This document shows positions 56,295-64,000 of a DNA stretch of 64,000 bases, piece after piece; the first letter of the stretch is position 1; each line of letters begins with the position of its first letter. Under the pieces are notes generated by a model. That model was not told the DNA's origin. It did not search any database and saw only the letters and a program-made list of their open reading frames with translations. A program made the translations under genes and the position numbers. Origin of the DNA: Sphingobium sp. (GTDB taxonomy: Bacteria > Pseudomonadota > Alphaproteobacteria > Sphingomonadales > Sphingomonadaceae); NCBI GenBank assembly GCA_035196065.1, contig CP136575.1, forward strand, positions 2,582,769-2,646,768, in the 5' to 3' direction.

Positions 56295-56936
56295 TCAAAA
56301 CATGCTTTCAGGGATGATGATCACATCACCCGGTTGCAGCAGCACATTGGCCTTGCTGTCGCCGCGCTTCAGCAGATCGCCGATGCGCAGCGTATATTCC
56401 TGGCTGCGTCCGGTTGCCTTGTTGAAACGGACCAGCCGAGCCTTGTTGCCAGCGGCATATTCCGAAAGCCCGCCGACAGCGATCATCGCATCAAGCAAGG
56501 TCATGTCGGCGCGAAACGGGATCGATGCCGGCTTTTCAGTGGCGCCGACAATCCGCACCTGCTGATTATTGGTTGCGGCAAATTCGTTGACGATCACCGA
56601 AACAATGGGATCGTTGATATATTGCGACAGTTGCAGCTTGATATCCTGCTGCAACATAGTCGCAGTCTTCCCGGCTGCCGGCATGTCAGTAATCAACGGC
56701 GTTGTGATGCGGCCATCGGGGCGCACCTGCACCTTTGCCCCCAGTTCGGGGTTGCGCCAAACGAAGATGGTGATCTGGTCGAGCGGACCGATCAGATATT
56801 CTTCGCTCGCCTGTTGTTGCGCCGGAATAGAAGGCGCGGGCGGCAAATTCGATCCACCCAGCGACGAACAGCCAGAAAGCGCCATGCCGCTCGCACCCAA
56901 TGCAAGAAAAGCCTTCAAACTTAAAGACTTATTCAT
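56295..56936 (-). CDS. XrtA-system polysaccharide export lipoprotein (Wza-like)
   Basis: The 213-residue protein has a lipobox LSGCSS (about 20-25) and a polysaccharide export domain: YLIGPLDQITIFVWRNPELG, VRPDGRITTPLITDMPAAGK and a SLBB domain (NNQQVRIVGATEKPASIPFR). It forms the outer-membrane export ring. AGGGA precedes the ATG. It is the first gene of the ten-gene block, so the promoter should lie in 56937-57132. Confidence 0.94.
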   Translation of the reverse strand: MNKSLSLKAFLALGASGMALSGCSSLGGSNLPPAPSIPAQQQASEEYLIGPLDQITIFVWRNPELGAKVQVRPDGRITTPLITDMPAAGKTATMLQQDIKLQLSQYINDPIVSVIVNEFAATNNQQVRIVGATEKPASIPFRADMTLLDAMIAVGGLSEYAAGNKARLVRFNKATGRSQEYTLRIGDLLKRGDSKANVLLQPGDVIIIPESMF

Positions 56937-57132
56937 TTTACGTCCCTTCCGATCCGCAGCGAAACCCGAAGATTTCGACGGAAAAACAAGCTGTACCGCA
57001 CACAGCCTCGCATTCCCTATGGCTAAAAAGGGTGAACAGACCGTTAGGATTGATGTCCCAAAGTTGTAAAAATAGCTCCCGGCTCTGCCCCGCGCAGCTC
57101 AGGCAGGGGACATGACAGCTAGGACTTAGCGG
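56937..57132. promoter_or_regulatory. Presumed promoter region of the XrtA block
   Basis: These 196 non-coding bases lie between the export gene and the alkyltransferase gene. CTGCCCCGCGCAGCTCAGGCAG (57085-57107) could form an imperfect stem on the minus strand after the alkyltransferase gene. No clear promoter motif was found. Confidence 0.35.
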
Positions 57133-57654
57133 TTAAACCGCGCGCTCTCGCTCGAGCAGCTTTGCCTTGCGGTCGAGCCCATAGGCATAACCGCCGAGCG
57201 AACCGTCGCTGCGCACGACGCGGTGGCAGGGAATGAGTATGGCGACACTATTTGCACCATTGGCAGAGCCGGTAGCCCGAACGGCGCTGGGCTTTCCAAC
57301 TGCGGCGGCAACCTGGGCGTAACTGCGCGTTTCGCCCGGCGGGATGCGCCGCAATTCCTGCCATACGGCCTCTTGAAAGGCGGTTCCGGCGATGTCGACC
57401 GGCAGGTCCGGCATTTGCGCGGGATTTTCAACGGCGGTTGCGGCCTGTTTGGCCAGTTCAGCCATATTCGCATCTGCAGCCAATATTTGCGCACGCGGGA
57501 AACGCCGCAATAGCGCGCCTTCATCTTCGTCAAAGGACAGGCGGCAAATGCCCTTTTCGCTTGCAGCAACCAGCATCTGGCCCAGCGATGTATCCACCAC
57601 TGCCCAGCGGATCACAGCGCCAAGCCCGCCATCCTTCCAGACATTCGGTTGCAT
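57133..57654 (-). CDS. Methylated-DNA-protein-cysteine methyltransferase (Ada C-terminal-like)
   Basis: The 173-residue protein repairs O6-alkylguanine by transfer to its own Cys. The active site is in SVAILIPCHRVVRSDGSLGG, preceded by QEAVWQELRRIPPGETRSYA. The N-terminus (VIRWAVVDTSLGQMLVAASE) resembles the C-terminal half of Ada. The zinc and HTH domains of Ada are absent, so it is probably a stand-alone enzyme. It starts 7 bases after the dienelactone hydrolase gene on the same strand. Confidence 0.93.
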   Translation of the reverse strand: MQPNVWKDGGLGAVIRWAVVDTSLGQMLVAASEKGICRLSFDEDEGALLRRFPRAQILAADANMAELAKQAATAVENPAQMPDLPVDIAGTAFQEAVWQELRRIPPGETRSYAQVAAAVGKPSAVRATGSANGANSVAILIPCHRVVRSDGSLGGYAYGLDRKAKLLERERAV

Positions 57655-57661
57655 GGCCAAC

Positions 57662-58339
57662 CTAGCCGCCACAGGCCCGGAAAAGCGCAAGTGTGCGTTC
57701 GCGCGCCAGATCAGCGCTGGGTTCGTGATAATCCTTGCGCCGGTCCGAATTAAAACCGTGATTGGCATCATAGACAAAGACCTGGGCGGTCGGGTGGGCC
57801 TTTTCGATCAAAGCCTCTACCCCCTCCATCGGGATGCCCTGATCAAAGCGGCCGAAATGGGCGATAGTGGCACAGCCGGGAGCCTCGCCGGCAAAAACCG
57901 TTGGCACCATGCTGCCATAATAAGAAGACGCGGCGGCAAGATCGGTGCTGATCTGCGCCATCCGCCAAGTGACAGACCCGCCATAGCAATAGCCGGTGAT
58001 GAACACCGGACCTTTGTCTTTCAGGGCATCAATGCATGTCTGCGCATCGGCGAGCGATTGTTCAAAGGGGTGCAGTTGGCGCGCCAGTTCCACTGCGCGT
58101 TCAAATTCAGGGCCGGTATAGTCGCATTCAAAGCCGGGATGTTCGCGGTCGAACAAGGCGGGGGACAATACTTCATATCCATCCGCGGCATATTCATCGC
58201 ACAATTCACGGATATGATCGGTGACGCCAAATATCTCTTGGATGAGCACAAGCCCGCCGCGCCGTTCGCCTGCCGGCTCGACATGATAGACGGCGATCTC
58301 CGCACCATCAGACATTTGCATCTTGATCATCTCGCCCAC
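57662..58339 (-). CDS. Dienelactone hydrolase-family protein
   Basis: The 225-residue alpha/beta hydrolase has the nucleophile Cys in GYCYGGSVTWRM (about 122), Asp in FGRFDQGIP and His in YDANHGFNSD. These form the Cys-Asp-His triad of dienelactone hydrolases, which open lactones from aromatic breakdown. The start is a GTG at 58339 behind GGAGGG; an ATG three codons later is possible. It may form an operon with the alkyltransferase gene. Confidence 0.92.
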   Translation of the reverse strand: MGEMIKMQMSDGAEIAVYHVEPAGERRGGLVLIQEIFGVTDHIRELCDEYAADGYEVLSPALFDREHPGFECDYTGPEFERAVELARQLHPFEQSLADAQTCIDALKDKGPVFITGYCYGGSVTWRMAQISTDLAAASSYYGSMVPTVFAGEAPGCATIAHFGRFDQGIPMEGVEALIEKAHPTAQVFVYDANHGFNSDRRKDYHEPSADLARERTLALFRACGG

Positions 58340-58608
58340 AATCTACCCTCCGGCTCTTTATTACCCTGAACTTGTGTCACCATGCGGCGACGGCATTCGA
58401 GGGTCCATTTTTCCTCTCGCCCCTTCGGTCTAGGTGGCGAGATGGATATTAGATCATGTTCAGCATGATGATTCATTGAACACAACCCCAATCGTCCATC
58501 TTGCATCGCAGCAAATCCCCTGCTAGGCGCGCGGCGACTTTGCAAAAGGGTCGTCCTTTTGCACCACAGGTCATGTTCAAATCCTGTCTGTTTTAAGGAC
58601 CCAAACGC
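58340..58608. promoter_or_regulatory. Divergent region upstream of the atp operon
   Basis: These 269 non-coding bases separate the dienelactone hydrolase gene and atpH. They should hold the atp promoter and a leader containing the hairpin listed at 58541-58563. No small open frame with a convincing start was seen. Confidence 0.5.
58541..58563. repeat. Perfect inverted repeat in the atp leader
   Basis: TGCAAAAGG (58541-58549) and CCTTTTGCA (58555-58563) are perfect 9-base arms around GTCGT, 46 bases before the atpH start. No T-run follows, so it is not a standard terminator. It may be a leader hairpin or a protein site. Confidence 0.6.
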
Positions 58609-60713
<2,105 letters not shown>

Positions 60714-60719
60714 GAAACC

Positions 60720-60795
60720 CGTCGCCCCTGCGAATGCAGGGGCCGCAGGCAGTAAAGATTAACTTACAGCGGCCCCTGTTTCGGCACGGGCGACG
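60720..60795 (+). repeat. Nested inverted repeats between atpA and atpG
   Basis: The spacer holds three perfect pairings: outer arms CGTCGCCC/GGGCGACG (60720-60727, 60788-60795), a hairpin GCCCCTGC-GAAT-GCAGGGGC (60724-60743) and a long-range pair CAGGGGCCGC/GCGGCCCCTG (60737-60746, 60769-60778). The last two share bases and exclude each other. The atpG ribosome binding site (AAGGA) begins just outside the outer arm. Confidence 0.8.
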
Positions 60796-60808
60796 ATAAG
60801 GAAACCTG

Positions 60809-63260
<2,452 letters not shown>

Positions 63261-63269
63261 GGACCTCGT

Positions 63270-63291
63270 CCCCTCCCGCCAGCGGGAGGGG
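63270..63291 (+). repeat. GC-rich perfect palindrome between atpD and atpC
   Basis: CCCCTCCCGC and GCGGGAGGGG pair perfectly over 10 bases around CA. No T-run follows. It looks like a dispersed intergenic palindrome of the kind frequent in sphingomonad genomes and may protect or tune the message. Confidence 0.65.
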
Positions 63292-63309
63292 AGGTAAGGA
63301 AACAGAAAA

Positions 63310-63564
63310 ATGGCACTGCATTTCGAGCTCGTAACCCCTGAAAAACTGGTCCGCAGCGAAGGCGTTCATATGGTCGTTGTCCCCGGTGCAGAGGGCGATT
63401 TTGGTGTGCTCGAAGGGCACAGCCCGATGATGTCGACACTGCGCGACGGCACGATCAGCATTTATGCCAGTGCAGGCGCAACGCCCGAAACGATCGCGGT
63501 GGACGGCGGCTTTGCCGAAGTCAGCGACAAGGGGCTGACGATCCTTGCTGAAAAGCTGGGCTAA
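63310..63564 (+). CDS. atpC: F1F0 ATP synthase epsilon subunit, short form
   Basis: The 84-residue protein contains only the beta-sandwich domain ([40 protein letters not shown]). The helical C-terminal domain that inhibits ATP hydrolysis in E. coli is missing; a stop follows ILAEKLG. Short epsilon subunits occur in related alphaproteobacteria. It is the last gene of the operon. Confidence 0.95.
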   Translation: MALHFELVTPEKLVRSEGVHMVVVPGAEGDFGVLEGHSPMMSTLRDGTISIYASAGATPETIAVDGGFAEVSDKGLTILAEKLG

Positions 63565-63606
63565 GCCCGACGATTGATTGGCCCTCTGGGTCGCAAGAAA
63601 TTAGAC

Positions 63607-63637
63607 CGGTGCGGGCAATGCTCGCGCCGTTTCTTTT
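63607..63637 (+). terminator. Rho-independent terminator of the atp operon
   Basis: CGGTGCGGGC (63607-63616) pairs with GCTCGCGCCG (63620-63629) using two G-U pairs around AAT, followed by TTTCTTTTT. Confidence 0.85.
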
Positions 63638-63670
63638 TGGGCGATGCCTGCGCAGGTAAGAAAGCGCCGG

Positions 63671-64000
63671 TTAGCGTTGCGTTCCGGCTATGACAGCATT
63701 GCGCTGCAACTGCCACATGATCAGCCCCGCCGATACAATCAGCGCAGATCCGCCCAGCGCCATCGCATCGGGCCAGTGACGGAAAACAAGCGCATCAATC
63801 AGCAACGCCACGGGCAGTTGCACATAGGCCGCCTGCGCTGCGTCCGCGGCGGTGCTGCGCGTTGTACCCAGATAGATCAGCCAATGCGCGGTGCTTGCGC
63901 TCACGGCGACAATCGCGCAGCGCAATATTACCGAGCTTTCGGGCCAGCCGATTTGCCAGGGTTCGAACCCGCTCATATCCCCGATGCTAGCGACAATGAT
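63671..64000 (-). CDS. DMT/EamA-type transporter (5' part outside the window)
   Basis: The minus-strand frame is open from the right edge to the stop at 63671, giving 109 C-terminal residues. It has three to four membrane helices (VILRCAIVAVSASTAHWLIY, YVQLPVALLIDALVF, ALGGSALIVSAGLIMW), with AADAAQAAYVQLPVALLIDA and a final helix typical of the second EamA repeat. The family exports amino acids or other metabolites; the substrate is unknown. Confidence 0.85.
   Translation of the reverse strand: MIVASIGDMSGFEPWQIGWPESSVILRCAIVAVSASTAHWLIYLGTTRSTAADAAQAAYVQLPVALLIDALVFRHWPDAMALGGSALIVSAGLIMWQLQRNAVIAGTQR

Noticed and set aside
58566-58589. A tRNA T-arm-like string (ACAGG ... TTCAAAT CCTGT) in the atp leader
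   Set aside because: Five extra bases break the T-arm and no acceptor, D-arm or anticodon arm can be assembled, so it is not a tRNA. A relic of an old integration site cannot be excluded but is unsupported.

Overview
The window is chromosomal DNA of a Sphingomonadaceae-type alphaproteobacterium. This is inferred from gene content and order, not from a database match. The signs are two TonB-dependent receptors, the hisG-hisD-nusB-thiL and infA-maf-RNase-yacG blocks, a bolA/J-domain/cobS block, an NDUFA12-DUF2155-aat block, a split atpHAGDC operon, a single Rel/SpoT-type alarmone enzyme and an XrtA (exosortase A) exopolysaccharide locus. Coding density is high, GC is moderately high, and no gap between genes exceeds 300 bases. 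I saw no insertion sequence, prophage, CRISPR array or rRNA.

Layout. 1-4920: LacI-type regulator (cut by the left edge), membrane-anchored metallo-beta-lactamase-fold hydrolase and a divergent TonB receptor, with a strong palindromic operator candidate between the last two. 5001-7229 (minus): tRNA-Phe and infA-maf-RNase E/G-like-yacG. 7435-14479: second TonB receptor with a Gly/Pro/Met-rich insertion, a coupled JmjC-like/GNAT-like pair and a secreted S9 peptidase. 14670-20297 (minus): H+-pyrophosphatase hppA, then the thiL, nusB, hisD and hisG operon. 20399-24003: epoxide-hydrolase-like enzyme, AT-rich gap, bolA, unknown gene, J-domain gene and cobS (no cobT next to it). 24040-31404: secreted beta-propeller/amidohydrolase, small secreted proteins, rsh and an HxlR regulator. 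31604-44383: carD, envelope proteins, the NDUFA12/DUF2155/aat block, purC, M16 peptidase, a 50-residue membrane protein, purS, purQ, yhhQ, tRNA-Arg, def, recR, fmt and truA.

44380-56936 (minus) holds ten tightly packed XrtA-system genes: export lipoprotein, chain-length determinant, tyrosine kinase, outer-membrane barrel, ATPase, polysaccharide deacetylase, FemAB-like protein, glycosyltransferase, exosortase A fused to EpsI, and amidotransferase. Together they would make, modify and export an extracellular polysaccharide and process PEP-CTERM proteins. Neither an initiating sugar-phosphate transferase nor a PEP-CTERM substrate lies in the window. 57133-58339 carries a DNA alkyltransferase and a dienelactone hydrolase. 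58609-63564 is the F1 ATP synthase operon, with structured spacers and a Lys/Ala-rich extension on the beta subunit. A DMT-type transporter is cut by the right edge.

I did not find a wholly new multi-gene system. The most distinctive items are nested inverted repeats between atpA and atpG, the AtpD extension, a 193-bp antisense overlap of aat with a DUF2155 gene, the operator palindrome at 2081-2105, a His-rich insertion in peptide deformylase and an unannotated-size small membrane protein gene at 38991-39143.
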